Shown here piece after piece: positions 50,638 through 61,390 of a DNA stretch of 64,000 nt. A program made the position numbers and the translations under genes. The DNA is from PALSA-1004 sp041483135 (GTDB lineage Bacteria > Pseudomonadota > Gammaproteobacteria > Burkholderiales > SG8-41): contig JBGPFE010000008.1 in NCBI GenBank assembly GCA_041483135.1, positions 1-64,000 on the forward strand. Reading direction: 5' to 3'. The stretch's first letter is position 1; each line of letters starts with the position of its first letter. Under the pieces are notes generated by a model, which saw only the letters and a program-made list of their open reading frames with translations, was not told the DNA's origin and did no database searches.

Positions 50638-51799
50638 ACCCTACGACATCATCATTGCCGGCGGCGGCCCGGTGGGCTCCGCATTGGCCCTGGGCCTGCG
50701 CGACAGAGGCCCGCGCGATGGGGCGCTGCGCGTGGCGCTGCTCGAAGCGCGGCCACGCGCTGTTGAGGTTGACGATGCGCGCACCATTGCGCTCTCGCAC
50801 GGCAGCCGTTTGATCCTCGAGCGGCTCGGCGTGTGGTCGTCGCTTGCTGCAATGACGCCGATCCGGCACGTTTCAGTTTCGCAGCAGCGCGGGTTTGGCC
50901 GCGTCGAATTGGACGCGGCGGAAGCGGGCGTGCCCGCACTCGGCTACGTGACCGGTTACGCCGTGCTGCAGCGTGCGCTTACTACGGCGCTCGAGAACAG
51001 CGCTGTGAACGTGATGGCAGGTTGCGCCGTTCGCGCGGCCGGCGGCGACGCCGCCGGCGCTACGGTGAGCGTCGTCTGCGGGGGCGGTTTGCAGGAACTT
51101 CATGCGCGCTTGATTGCGATTGCCGACGGCGGCGCAAACCTGAACCTGACTCATGTCAAAACGCGCGACTACCGGCAGGCCGCGCTGGTGGGCGATGTCG
51201 CGACCGATGAAGCGCACCAAAACCGTGCGTTTGAACGCTTTACGCCCGTAGGCCCACTCGCACTGTTGCCGACCGACCGCGGCTGGTCGCTGGTGTGGAC
51301 CGCAGCCACCGACCACGCGCAAGAACTGGCGACGCTTGATGAGGGGCAATTTTGTGTGCGCTTACAAGCCACTTTCGGCGCCGCACTAGGCGCCTTCCAT
51401 TTGCTCGGCAGGCGCCAGGTATTCCCGCTGGTTCTTAAATATGCGACGCGTCCAGTCGCGCCGCGCACGGTGCTGATCGGAAATGCGGCACAGATATTGC
51501 ATCCGGTCGCCGGCCAGGGATTCAATCTCGGCTTGCGCGACGCGTGGGAACTTGCGCACGCCATCATGGCGCGCGGCGCAGGCGATCCCGGCAACGCTGC
51601 GCTGCTGAATGCCTATTGCTCGCAACGCCGTTTCGATCGAACCGCGACCATTTTATTCACTGATTCACTGATCCGGTTGTTTTCCAATGACATCCCGCTG
51701 CTCAACCCCGTGCGCGGCATCGGACTCGCCGCGTTGGGCGGCATTCCACCGGCAAAAAAATTCCTGGTGCGCCGCATGCTGTTCGGCGCGCGCGGCTAA
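50630..51799 (+). CDS. ubiH: FAD-dependent ubiquinone-ring monooxygenase (UbiH family)
   Basis: Hydroxylates the ubiquinone precursor ring. 389 residues. FAD motif IIIAGGGPVGSALALGL, second motif DDARTIALSHGSRLIL, and the UbiH/COQ6 signature VLIGNAAQILHPVAGQGFNLGLRDAWELA. The GTG start at 50630 overlaps the pepP stop by 8 bases. UbiH, UbiI and UbiF cannot be separated from this sequence alone, but location next to pepP favours UbiH. Confidence 0.88.
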   Translation: MAEPYDIIIAGGGPVGSALALGLRDRGPRDGALRVALLEARPRAVEVDDARTIALSHGSRLILERLGVWSSLAAMTPIRHVSVSQQRGFGRVELDAAEAGVPALGYVTGYAVLQRALTTALENSAVNVMAGCAVRAAGGDAAGATVSVVCGGGLQELHARLIAIADGGANLNLTHVKTRDYRQAALVGDVATDEAHQNRAFERFTPVGPLALLPTDRGWSLVWTAATDHAQELATLDEGQFCVRLQATFGAALGAFHLLGRRQVFPLVLKYATRPVAPRTVLIGNAAQILHPVAGQGFNLGLRDAWELAHAIMARGAGDPGNAALLNAYCSQRRFDRTATILFTDSLIRLFSNDIPLLNPVRGIGLAALGGIPPAKKFLVRRMLFGARG

Positions 51800-51896
51800 G
51801 AAAAAAATTGCTCGATTTGCTTTTCTTGTCGCGGCGACGAGATTACAATTACGCCCTTCCAGAAATTTTTCTCACGGCAACGATCGGATTCGTGCG

Positions 51897-52904
51897 ATGC
51901 ATATCGGCCCGTATCAGCTGAAGAACATCCTGGTGGTCGCGCCGATGGCCGGCGTCACCGATCGCCCGTTCCGCCAGCTGTGCAAACGCATGGGCGCGGG
52001 CATGGCGGTGTCGGAAATGGTCGCCAGCAATTCGCTGCTGTGGGGCTCCGAGAAAACACGCCGCCGCGCGGACCACGCTGGCGAAGTCGACCCGATTTCG
52101 GTGCAGATCGCGGGCGCCGAGCCGGCGATGATGGCGGAAGCCGCGCAATTCAATGTCGATGGGGGCGCGCAGATCATCGATATCAACATGGGCTGCCCCG
52201 CCAAGAAGGTGTGCAACGTGATGGCCGGCTCCGCGCTTCTGCAGAACGAGCCGCTGGTCAGGCGCATCGTCGAGGCGGTAGTCGGCGCGGTCAGGGTTCC
52301 GGTCACGCTCAAGATTCGCACCGGCTGGGACCGCGGCAACAAAAACGCGGTGCGCGTCGCCAGGCTGGCGGAGGACGCCGGCATTCAACTGCTCGCGGTG
52401 CACGGCCGCACGCGCGCCTGCGGCTATACCGGCGTTGCCGAATACGACACCATTGCCGCGGTCAAATCCGCGGTCAACATCCCGGTGATCGCCAATGGCG
52501 ACATCACCACGCCGGAGAAGGCAAAACACGTGCTCGAATACACCGGCGCCGACGCCGTGATGATCGGGCGCGCGGCGCAGGGCCGGCCGTGGATCTTCCG
52601 CGAGATCGCGCACTATCTCGCGACCGGCGCGCGTCTGCCGCCGCCCGAAGTCGAGGAAATCCACCGTGTGCTGGTTGCGCATCTGCACGACCTTTATGGG
52701 TTCTACGGTGAGCACACCGGCGTGCGTGTCGCGCGCAAGCACATCTCGTGGTACACCAAAGGGCTCGCCGGCTCGGCGGCGTTTCGCCACGCGATGAACC
52801 TGTTGCAGACCTGCGCCGAACAGCTGGCGGCGGTCAATGAATTTTTTGGGGAGCTGGCAAGCTACGGCCGGCGGCTGACCTACGTAGAGGAACTAGCGGC
52901 ATGA
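51897..52904 (+). CDS. dusB: tRNA-dihydrouridine synthase B
   Basis: FMN enzyme reducing uridine to dihydrouridine in tRNA. 335 residues. APMAGVTDRPFR at the N-terminus, INMGCPAKKVCNVMAGSALL with the catalytic Cys, VTLKIRTGWD, LLAVHGRTRACGYTG and VIANGDITTPEKA. Upstream a TACAAT -10-like sequence at 51844-51849 may be the dusB-fis promoter. The fis start overlaps the dusB stop (ATGA), the same two-gene operon as in E. coli. Confidence 0.95.
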   Translation: MHIGPYQLKNILVVAPMAGVTDRPFRQLCKRMGAGMAVSEMVASNSLLWGSEKTRRRADHAGEVDPISVQIAGAEPAMMAEAAQFNVDGGAQIIDINMGCPAKKVCNVMAGSALLQNEPLVRRIVEAVVGAVRVPVTLKIRTGWDRGNKNAVRVARLAEDAGIQLLAVHGRTRACGYTGVAEYDTIAAVKSAVNIPVIANGDITTPEKAKHVLEYTGADAVMIGRAAQGRPWIFREIAHYLATGARLPPPEVEEIHRVLVAHLHDLYGFYGEHTGVRVARKHISWYTKGLAGSAAFRHAMNLLQTCAEQLAAVNEFFGELASYGRRLTYVEELAA

Positions 52905-53146
52905 TGATGATGAACGACAACGAAATGGCCCGCTTCGTGCGCAAGGCGATCGACGGGTACTTCAAGGATCTCGATGGGGAGAAGGCGCGTGGCGTCTACG
53001 ACATGGTGATCAACTGCGTCGAAAAGCCGCTGCTCGAGACCATATTGCACCGCCTGCAGGGCAACCAGTCGCACGCCGCGCAGGTGCTCGGCATCAACCG
53101 CAATACGCTGCGCAAGAAAATGAAAGCGCACGGCATCAAAGGCTAG
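52901..53146 (+). CDS. fis: Nucleoid-associated DNA-binding protein Fis
   Basis: Small homodimeric DNA-bending regulator. 81 residues, slightly shorter than the 98 of E. coli Fis because the N-terminal arm is reduced. The C-terminal helix-turn-helix is complete: LHRLQGNQSHAAQVLGINRNTLRKKMKAHGI (key QxxAAxxLGINRxTLRKK). Translation is coupled to dusB. Its TAG stop is the first part of the heptamer element that separates it from purH. Confidence 0.94.
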   Translation: MMMMNDNEMARFVRKAIDGYFKDLDGEKARGVYDMVINCVEKPLLETILHRLQGNQSHAAQVLGINRNTLRKKMKAHGIKG

Positions 53147-53232
53147 GATTCAGGATCCAGGATTGGAGATTCAGTAACCCCGCTTCGCCGGGTTAAGAGT
53201 TTTGCTGAATCCTGACTGCCGAGTTCTGAATC
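53147..53232. repeat. Inverted heptamer array between fis and purH
   Basis: Left units AGGATTC (53145-53151), AGGATCC (53152-53158), AGGATTG (53159-53165), GAGATTC (53166-53172). Centre: hairpin TAACCC (53175-53180) / GGGTTA (53190-53195). Right units, reverse complementary in type: CTGAATC (53205-53211), CTGACTG, CCGAGTT, CTGAATC (53226-53232). It begins in the fis stop codon and ends 7 bp before purH. Same architecture as the elements at atpD-atpC and purH-purD but a different heptamer. Confidence 0.8.
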
Positions 53233-53239
53233 CCGCTTT

Positions 53240-54814
53240 ATGACTGTCATCAAGACGGCGCTGATCAGCGTTTCCGACAAGACCGGACTCGTTGAATTCG
53301 CGCGCGGCCTGGCTGGCTTTGACGTGGCGATGCTGTCGACCGGCGGCACCGCCAAGCTGCTCAAAGACAGCGGCATCAAGGTCACCGAAGTATCTGACCA
53401 CACCGGCTTTCCCGAAATGCTCGACGGCCGGGTCAAGACTCTGCATCCCAAAATCCACGGTGGTATCCTGGCGCGGCGCGATTTTCCGGCGCACGTGAGC
53501 GCAATCAATGCCGCCGGCATTGCTCCAATCGACCTCGTGGTGGTCAATCTCTATCCGTTCAGCCAGGCCGTCGCGCGTCCCGGTTGCACGCTCGCAGAAG
53601 CGATCGAGAACATCGACATCGGCGGGCCGGCTATGGTCAGAAGCGCGGCCAAGAACCACGCGCACGTCGCGGTCGTCACCGACCCCGTAGATTACGGCGC
53701 GGTCCTCAAGGAAATGCAGGCGGCTAACGGCGCGATCGGCGCGACCGCGCGCTTCAGGCTCGCGCAAAAAGCGTTCTCGCACACCGCTGCGTACGACGGC
53801 GCGATCAGTAATTATCTGACCGCGCTTGCCGCCGACGGCACGCGCGCCGCGTTTCCGCAGCGATTGAATCTCAATTTCGAGCTCGCGCAGATGCTGCGCT
53901 ACGGCGAGAACCCGCACCAGAACGCGGCATTCTACAAAGATCTCGAGCCGGCGCCGGGCAGCCTCGCACGCTACACGCAGTTGCAGGGCAAGGAGCTGTC
54001 GTACAACAACATCGCTGACGCCGACGCGGCGTGGGAGTGCGTGAAGACGTTCGCCTCATTTGACAATCAGGCGGCGTGCGTGATCATCAAGCACGCCAAC
54101 CCGTGCGGTGTCGCAATCGCCGCCAATGCGATCGACGCCTACCGGCTGGCATTCGCGACCGATCCGACCTCGGCGTTCGGCGGCATCATTGCGCTCAACC
54201 GCGAGCTCGACTCCGCGACGGCGCAGGCGGTCAGCGAACACTTTGTCGAAGTGCTGATTGCACCCAGGGTATCGGTCGGTGCGAAAGAAGCGCTCGCGAA
54301 AAAAGAAAACGTGCGCGTGCTCGAGGTGCCGCTCGCCGTCGGCGCCAATTCATTCGATACCAAGCGCGTCGGCGGCGGGTTGCTGGTGCAAACGCCTGAC
54401 AATTTCAATGTCGGCGCGGCGCAACTCAAGGTGGTGACCAAAGCCAAACCGACGGCACAGCAGCAGGACGACCTGTTGTTTGCGTGGCGCGTCGCGAAAT
54501 ACGTCAAATCCAACGCGATCGTGTTTGCAGGCCGTGGTCAGACGCTCGGCGTCGGCGCCGGCCAGATGAGCCGCGTCGATTCGGCGCGCATCGCCGCGAT
54601 CAAGGCCAAGCACGCCGGCCTGTCTCTCGCGGGCTCGGTGGTCGCGTCCGACGCGTTCTTTCCGTTCCGTGACGGGCTCGACGTCGTCGCCGAGGCCGGT
54701 GCAATCGCGGTGATCCAGCCCGGCGGCAGCCTGCGCGACGAAGAAGTGATCGCAGCCGCTGACGAGCGTGGCATCGCGATGGTATTTACCGGCTACCGGC
54801 ATTTCCGGCACTGA
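53240..54814 (+). CDS. purH: Bifunctional AICAR transformylase / IMP cyclohydrolase
   Basis: Last two steps of de novo IMP synthesis. 524 residues. The N-terminal cyclohydrolase domain (MGS-like) has STGGTAKLL, GFPEMLDGRVKTLHPKIHGG and IDIGGPAMVRSAAKNH. The C-terminal transformylase has the Lys-His pair in IIKHANPCGVAIA, followed by DPTSAFGGIIALN and the terminal SDAFFPFRDG...GGSLRDEEVI...FTGYRHFRH. purD follows. Both gaps around purH are filled with heptamer elements of different sequence. Confidence 0.97.
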   Translation: MTVIKTALISVSDKTGLVEFARGLAGFDVAMLSTGGTAKLLKDSGIKVTEVSDHTGFPEMLDGRVKTLHPKIHGGILARRDFPAHVSAINAAGIAPIDLVVVNLYPFSQAVARPGCTLAEAIENIDIGGPAMVRSAAKNHAHVAVVTDPVDYGAVLKEMQAANGAIGATARFRLAQKAFSHTAAYDGAISNYLTALAADGTRAAFPQRLNLNFELAQMLRYGENPHQNAAFYKDLEPAPGSLARYTQLQGKELSYNNIADADAAWECVKTFASFDNQAACVIIKHANPCGVAIAANAIDAYRLAFATDPTSAFGGIIALNRELDSATAQAVSEHFVEVLIAPRVSVGAKEALAKKENVRVLEVPLAVGANSFDTKRVGGGLLVQTPDNFNVGAAQLKVVTKAKPTAQQQDDLLFAWRVAKYVKSNAIVFAGRGQTLGVGAGQMSRVDSARIAAIKAKHAGLSLAGSVVASDAFFPFRDGLDVVAEAGAIAVIQPGGSLRDEEVIAAADERGIAMVFTGYRHFRH

Positions 54815-54899
54815 CGTGACGGAAGTGCGTGAAAAGTGAAACCACTTTGAAAACGGCGAGCATGGCGCTCGTTTCACATTTCACGTTTCACGTTTCACT
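54815..54899. repeat. Inverted heptamer array between purH and purD
   Basis: Left units GTGAAAA (54829-54835) and GTGAAAC (54836-54842), with more diverged GTGACGG before them. Centre: hairpin CGAGC-ATGGC-GCTCG. Right units TTTCACA (54872-54878), TTTCACG (54879-54885), TTTCACG (54886-54892), TTTCACT (54893-54899). It occupies the gap from the purH stop to 6 bp before the purD ATG. Confidence 0.8.
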
Positions 54900-54905
54900 T
54901 CGCAC

Positions 54906-56207
54906 ATGAAGCTCCTCGTCATCGGCGGCGGCGGGCGCGAGCATGCGCTGGCGTGGAAGCTCGCGCGGTCGCCGCGCATCTCCAGGGTGTTTGTCGCCCC
55001 CGGCAATGCAGGTACCGCGCTCGAGGACGGTCTCGACAACGTTGACATCACCGATCACGCCAGGCTCGTCGAGTTTGCAAAAAAAGAACAGATCGCGCTG
55101 ACGGTGGTCGGCCCCGAAGCACCGCTTGCTGCCGGCGTCGTCGACGCATTCCACGTCGCCGGGCTCAAAATTTTCGGCCCCGTGCGGCGTGCGGCGCAGC
55201 TGGAAAGCTCGAAGGATTTCGCGAAGGGCTTCATGCAGCGCCATCGCATACCAACGGCCGAATACCAGACGTTCACCGACGCGCGGGCTGCGCACCAGTA
55301 TATCGACACACGCGGTGCGCCGATCGTGGTCAAAGCCGACGGGCTTGCTGCCGGCAAGGGCGTGGTCGTCGCCACCGACTTGCGGCAGGCGCATCACGCA
55401 ATCGACATGCTGCTCGTCGCTGACAAGATGGCGATTCAGCATAACGAGGCCGGCCCTTGCATCGTAATCGAGGATTTTCTCGACGGCGAAGAGGCGAGCT
55501 TCATCGTGATGGTCGACGGCAAGCACGCGCTGCCGCTTGCGACCAGCCAGGACCACAAGCGATTGAAGGACGGCGATGAGGGCCCCAACACCGGCGGCAT
55601 GGGCGCCTATTCGCCGGCGCCGGTAGTGACGCCCGGCATCCACGCTAAAGTGATGCGCGAAGTGATCCAGCCGGTGGTCGCCGGCATGGAGCAGGAAGGC
55701 GCGCCGTTCGTCGGATTCCTTTACGCCGGGCTGATGATAGGCAGGGACGGCCAGATCAAAGTGCTCGAATTCAATTGCCGCCTGGGGGACCCCGAGACGC
55801 AGCCGATCATCCTGCGCCTGAAAAGCGATCTCTACGCGCTCGTCGATCACGCGCTTGCCGGCACGCTCGACAAAGTCGAGGCCGAGTGGGACACGCGCGC
55901 CGCGCTCGGCGTCGTGCTCGCCGCCCATGGCTATCCCGATGCGCCGCGCAAGGGCGACGCGATCACCGGCTTGCCGCCGGTGCACGCAACGGCGGGTGAC
56001 GACTACCACGTGTTTCACTCCGGAACCGCGCTCAACGGCAAGCAAGTCGTTACCAACGGCGGGCGCGTGCTGTGCGTGACAGCGCTCGGCCACAACGTCA
56101 AAATGGCGCAGCGCCGCGCCTATGAAATCGCCGAGCAGATCCGCTTCGACGGCATGCAGATGCGGCGGGACATCGGTCACCGCGCCATCCAGAACCAGCG
56201 CCGCTGA
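54906..56207 (+). CDS. purD: Phosphoribosylamine--glycine ligase
   Basis: ATP-grasp enzyme forming GAR from phosphoribosylamine and glycine. 433 residues. N-terminal LLVIGGGGREHALAWKLA, ATP-grasp PIVVKADGLAAGKGVVVA, DFLDGEEASFIVMVDG, the metal-binding LEFNCRLGDPETQ, and the GPNTGGMGAYSPAP signature. In many Betaproteobacteria purH-purD is followed directly by hemF; here two other genes lie between. Confidence 0.97.
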   Translation: MKLLVIGGGGREHALAWKLARSPRISRVFVAPGNAGTALEDGLDNVDITDHARLVEFAKKEQIALTVVGPEAPLAAGVVDAFHVAGLKIFGPVRRAAQLESSKDFAKGFMQRHRIPTAEYQTFTDARAAHQYIDTRGAPIVVKADGLAAGKGVVVATDLRQAHHAIDMLLVADKMAIQHNEAGPCIVIEDFLDGEEASFIVMVDGKHALPLATSQDHKRLKDGDEGPNTGGMGAYSPAPVVTPGIHAKVMREVIQPVVAGMEQEGAPFVGFLYAGLMIGRDGQIKVLEFNCRLGDPETQPIILRLKSDLYALVDHALAGTLDKVEAEWDTRAALGVVLAAHGYPDAPRKGDAITGLPPVHATAGDDYHVFHSGTALNGKQVVTNGGRVLCVTALGHNVKMAQRRAYEIAEQIRFDGMQMRRDIGHRAIQNQRR

Positions 56208-56332
56208 CACCACGCGCCGCGCGCTGAATGCGGCAATGGTGCATGCTAGAATGATTCAGCCATCGCGCCTGTTGTCACGGTATCGTGCCCAGCGCAAGGC
56301 GCGCACCCCGCAGTGCAAGAGGAGGCTAGTCA

Positions 56333-57466
56333 ATGGCGGACATAGGCCAGACTAAAAACATGGCGATACCCGGGAAAATGAAAGCCTGGGTGCTTGGCAA
56401 CCCCGACGAATTGAAGCTCGTTGAGAAACCGGTCCCGCAGCCGGGTCCGGCCGAGGTGCTGGTGCGCATCGACGCGATCGCGGTCTGCGCGACCGACCTC
56501 GAAATCATCCATCACGGGCCGCCGGCGCTGATTGAGGGCGGCGAGCCGTTCAACAAGAACTTCACGCCGGGCCACGAGTACATGGGCACGGTGGTCAAGC
56601 TCGGCCCCGGCGTCGACGAATTCGACGTCGGCGATCGCATCACCGTCGAAATTCACGCTGGCTGCGGTCGTTGCGAGCGTTGCCGCGAGGGTATGTATAC
56701 CGCATGCCTGAATTACGGCATGAACTACGGCGACCGCGACAAGGGACACCGTGCCAACGGTTTCACCACCGACGGCGGTTTCGCCGAGTACGCGGTCAAC
56801 AACATCAACACCATGGTGCATGTACCCGATGACATGAGTGACGAGGAGGCAACGCTGGTCGTTACCGCCGGCACCGCGATGTACGGGCTTGACGTGATGG
56901 GCGGACTGGTCGCCGGCCAGACGGTGGTCGTGATGGGGCCCGGGCCGATCGGGCTGATGGGCGTCGGCATCGCCAAGGCGCTTGGCGCGCAACCGGTGAT
57001 CCTGACCGGCACGCGCGCGGACCAAAGGCGGCTCGAGCTGGGCCGCAAACTCGGTGCCGACCATGTCGTCAACGTGCACGACGAAGATGCCGTCGCCGCG
57101 GTGATGCGCATCACCAAGGGAAAGGGGTGCCACTACGTGTTCGAATGCTCGGGTGCGCCGAACGCCGTGAACGAAGCGGCACGTATGTTAAACCGCGGCG
57201 GCCGCATTTGCCTCGCGGCGTTCCCGCAGAAGCCGGCGTTGGTCGACGTCGCGTACCTCGTGACTAACAACATTTACCTCTTCGGCATCCGCGGCGAAGG
57301 CAGGAGCGCGACCCACCGCGCGGCCGCATTGATGCAGCAGAAGCGCTTCGACGCCAGGCTCATCCATACGCACACGTTCCCGCTGCAAGATGTGCCGACT
57401 GCGATCCGGTACGCGCGCGAGCGGGTCGATGACGCGATCAAGGTAGTGGTCAAGATGCGCCACTGA
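56333..57466 (+). CDS. Zinc-dependent alcohol dehydrogenase (MDR superfamily)
   Basis: Medium-chain dehydrogenase/reductase, 377 residues; substrate unknown. Catalytic zinc ligands: Cys in AVCATDLEIIHH and His-Glu in PGHEYMGTVVKLG. Structural zinc lobe: GCGRCERCREGMYTAC (four Cys). The NAD(P) motif is GPGPIGLMGVGIAKALGA. ATG 56333 has AGAGGAGG seven bases upstream, a much stronger ribosome site than most genes here. It and the next gene separate purD from hemF, suggesting an inserted catabolic pair. Threonine or sorbitol dehydrogenase-like enzymes are the nearest subtypes by general pattern. Confidence 0.9.
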   Translation: MADIGQTKNMAIPGKMKAWVLGNPDELKLVEKPVPQPGPAEVLVRIDAIAVCATDLEIIHHGPPALIEGGEPFNKNFTPGHEYMGTVVKLGPGVDEFDVGDRITVEIHAGCGRCERCREGMYTACLNYGMNYGDRDKGHRANGFTTDGGFAEYAVNNINTMVHVPDDMSDEEATLVVTAGTAMYGLDVMGGLVAGQTVVVMGPGPIGLMGVGIAKALGAQPVILTGTRADQRRLELGRKLGADHVVNVHDEDAVAAVMRITKGKGCHYVFECSGAPNAVNEAARMLNRGGRICLAAFPQKPALVDVAYLVTNNIYLFGIRGEGRSATHRAAALMQQKRFDARLIHTHTFPLQDVPTAIRYARERVDDAIKVVVKMRH

Positions 57467-57542
57467 TGCAGCGCGCCGGTCACGACCGGAACAGCGGCGC
57501 GTTCACCGTACGATCATAAGAGCATAAACCGGAGGAGAGATC

Positions 57543-58529
57543 ATGGGCACACCGAAACCAGCATCGCGCGGGCTGTTTGCATTCGTTGCCGCGGTAATCG
57601 CGCTCGCTGCGCCGGCGGTCGCCTGCGCGCAGGAAGGGTTTCCGGGCATCAAGCCGATTGAAATGACCGTGTTGTTCCCGGCCGGCACCTCGGCCGACGT
57701 GACCGCGCGCGTGCTCGCCGAAGGCATGTCGCGGCAGCTCAATACCAACATCGTGGTGGTGAACCGCCCCGGCGCGGGCGGCGCGATCGGCTACAAATAC
57801 CTGGCCGCGCAGACGCCGGACGGCCATCACATCGTGTGGAACTCGAACTCGATCTCGACCAGTTATCATTCCGGCATGCTCGCGTTCGACTACAAGGCGT
57901 TCGATCTGGTGGCGCAGGTGCAGGTGGAAACGCCATTGCTGGTGGTCAAGGCGGACGCGCCGTGGAAGGGCTTGCGCGAGCTCGTTGCCTCTGCCAAGGC
58001 GAACCCGGGCAAGATTACCGTTGGCAATTCGGGCGTCGGCAGCCACACGCATATGACTTCGATAGCGCTGTTCAGAGCGGTCGGCGCGGAGGTCGTGGAT
58101 GTGCCGTTTGGCGCCGCACAAGTGATTCCGAGCCTGCTTGGCGGGCACGTGCAGGCGGTAGTGCAGCTGCCGGGCGCGCTGGTATCCCACGTCAAGGCGG
58201 GCAGCCTGCGGGTGCTGGCTGCGTTGAGCGCGAAACGCGACCCCGCTTTCCCGGAGGTCCCGACCGCCCGCGAGCAGGGCATCAACGTCGGTGCCGAGCT
58301 GTGGCGCGGCATCGCGGTTCCCAAAGGCACGCCGAAGAAAATCATCGCCCGGCTCGAGGACGCAATCCGCAAGACCGTCGCGAGCCCCGAATTCGTGAAA
58401 TCGTGCGAGCTCCTGGCGGTGAGCCCGGCGTTCCTGCCGGGGGCCGAGTTCGGCAAGGTGGTCGCCAGGGAAGACGCCGAGATTGCGCAGATGATGCAGC
58501 TGCTCGGTCTCAAGAAAAGCGCGAACTAG
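57543..58529 (+). CDS. Bug-family tripartite tricarboxylate transporter substrate-binding protein
   Basis: Periplasmic solute receptor of the TctC/Bug family, 328 residues. Signal peptide (LFAFVAAVIALAAPAVACAQ), then PIEMTVLFPAGTSADVTARVLAEGM, VVVNRPGAGGAIGYKYLA and PDGHHIVW, all family hallmarks. The membrane partners TctA/TctB are not in the window, as is usual for these expanded receptors. The ligand is probably a small carboxylate, but this cannot be told. ATG 57543 follows GGAGGAGAGATC. It stands 76 bp after the alcohol dehydrogenase, so the two may share an operon. Confidence 0.92.
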   Translation: MGTPKPASRGLFAFVAAVIALAAPAVACAQEGFPGIKPIEMTVLFPAGTSADVTARVLAEGMSRQLNTNIVVVNRPGAGGAIGYKYLAAQTPDGHHIVWNSNSISTSYHSGMLAFDYKAFDLVAQVQVETPLLVVKADAPWKGLRELVASAKANPGKITVGNSGVGSHTHMTSIALFRAVGAEVVDVPFGAAQVIPSLLGGHVQAVVQLPGALVSHVKAGSLRVLAALSAKRDPAFPEVPTAREQGINVGAELWRGIAVPKGTPKKIIARLEDAIRKTVASPEFVKSCELLAVSPAFLPGAEFGKVVAREDAEIAQMMQLLGLKKSAN

Positions 58530-58535
58530 CGCGCC

Positions 58536-59473
58536 ATGCCGCGCGCTGCTCGCCCCTCAACCGGCATGGACCTTGCCGCGGTCTCCGCGTATTTGACCGG
58601 TCTGCAGCACCGCATCGTCGCGCGGCTTGCGGCGATCGACGGCAAGCCGTTCCGCAGCGACAGCTGGCAGCGTCCCGAGGGCGGCGGCGGCGTGAGCTGC
58701 GTGATCGAGGAAGGCGGCGTATTCGAGCGCGGCGGTGTCAATTTCTCGCACGTGACGGGCAAGCAGCTGCCGCCGTCGGCGACCGCGTCGCGCCCCGAGC
58801 TTGCCGGCCGCGGCTGGGACGCGCTGGGCGTGTCGCTGGTGCTGCACCCGTGCAATCCGTATGCGCCGACGGTGCACATGAACGTGCGTTTTTTCGTCGC
58901 GCACCCGCCTTCCGACGCAGCGCAGCCGGCGTGGTGGTTCGGCGGCGGGATGGATCTGACGCCGTATTACGGGTTCGAGGAAGACGCGGTCCACTTCCAC
59001 CGTGCCTGCCGCGATGCGCTTGGCTCTTTCGGCGCCGACTGCTACCCGCGCTACAAGAAATGGTGCGACGAATATTTTTACCTGAAGCATCGCGGGGAGC
59101 CGCGCGGCATCGGCGGCATTTTCTTCGATGATCTGAACACGCCCGATTTCGGCACCTGCTTCGCGCTGCAGCGCAGCGTCGGCGACAGTTTCCTCGACGC
59201 GTACGCGCCTATCCTTATTCGCCGCAAGGACACGCCATACGGCGAACGCGAGCGCGACTGGCAGGCCTATCGCCGCGGGCGCTACGTCGAGTTCAACCTC
59301 GTTTACGATCGTGGTACGCTGTTCGGCCTGCAGTCGGGCGGCCGCACCGAATCGATCCTGCTGTCACTGCCGCCTGTCGTGAAATGGCGCTACGACTGGC
59401 AGCCCGCGCCGGGCAGCGCGGAAGCGAAGCTTTACAGCGAATTTCTGAACGGGAAAGACTGGCTCGGACAAGT

Positions 59474-59477
<4 letters not shown>
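58536..59477 (+). CDS. hemF: Oxygen-dependent coproporphyrinogen III oxidase
   Basis: Oxidative decarboxylation of coproporphyrinogen III to protoporphyrinogen IX. 313 residues. SWQRPEGGGGVSCVIEEGG, HMNVRFFVA, the FGGGMDLTPYYGFEEDAVHFH active-site segment (His and Asp), RGIGGIFFDDLN, and the GRYVEFNLVYDRGTLFGLQSGGRTESILLSLPP C-terminus (abbreviated) are conserved. ATG 58566 would give 303 residues and a start closer to E. coli HemF; no ribosome site decides. The stop TAG overlaps the convergent kinase gene's stop in a shared CTAG. Confidence 0.95.
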
Positions 59478-61381
<1,904 letters not shown>

Positions 61382-61390
61382 GGCGCTGAG

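Noticed and set aside
51687..51896. N-terminal extension of dusB
   Set aside because: It overlaps ubiH in another frame; the conserved Dus N-terminus begins at ATG 51897.
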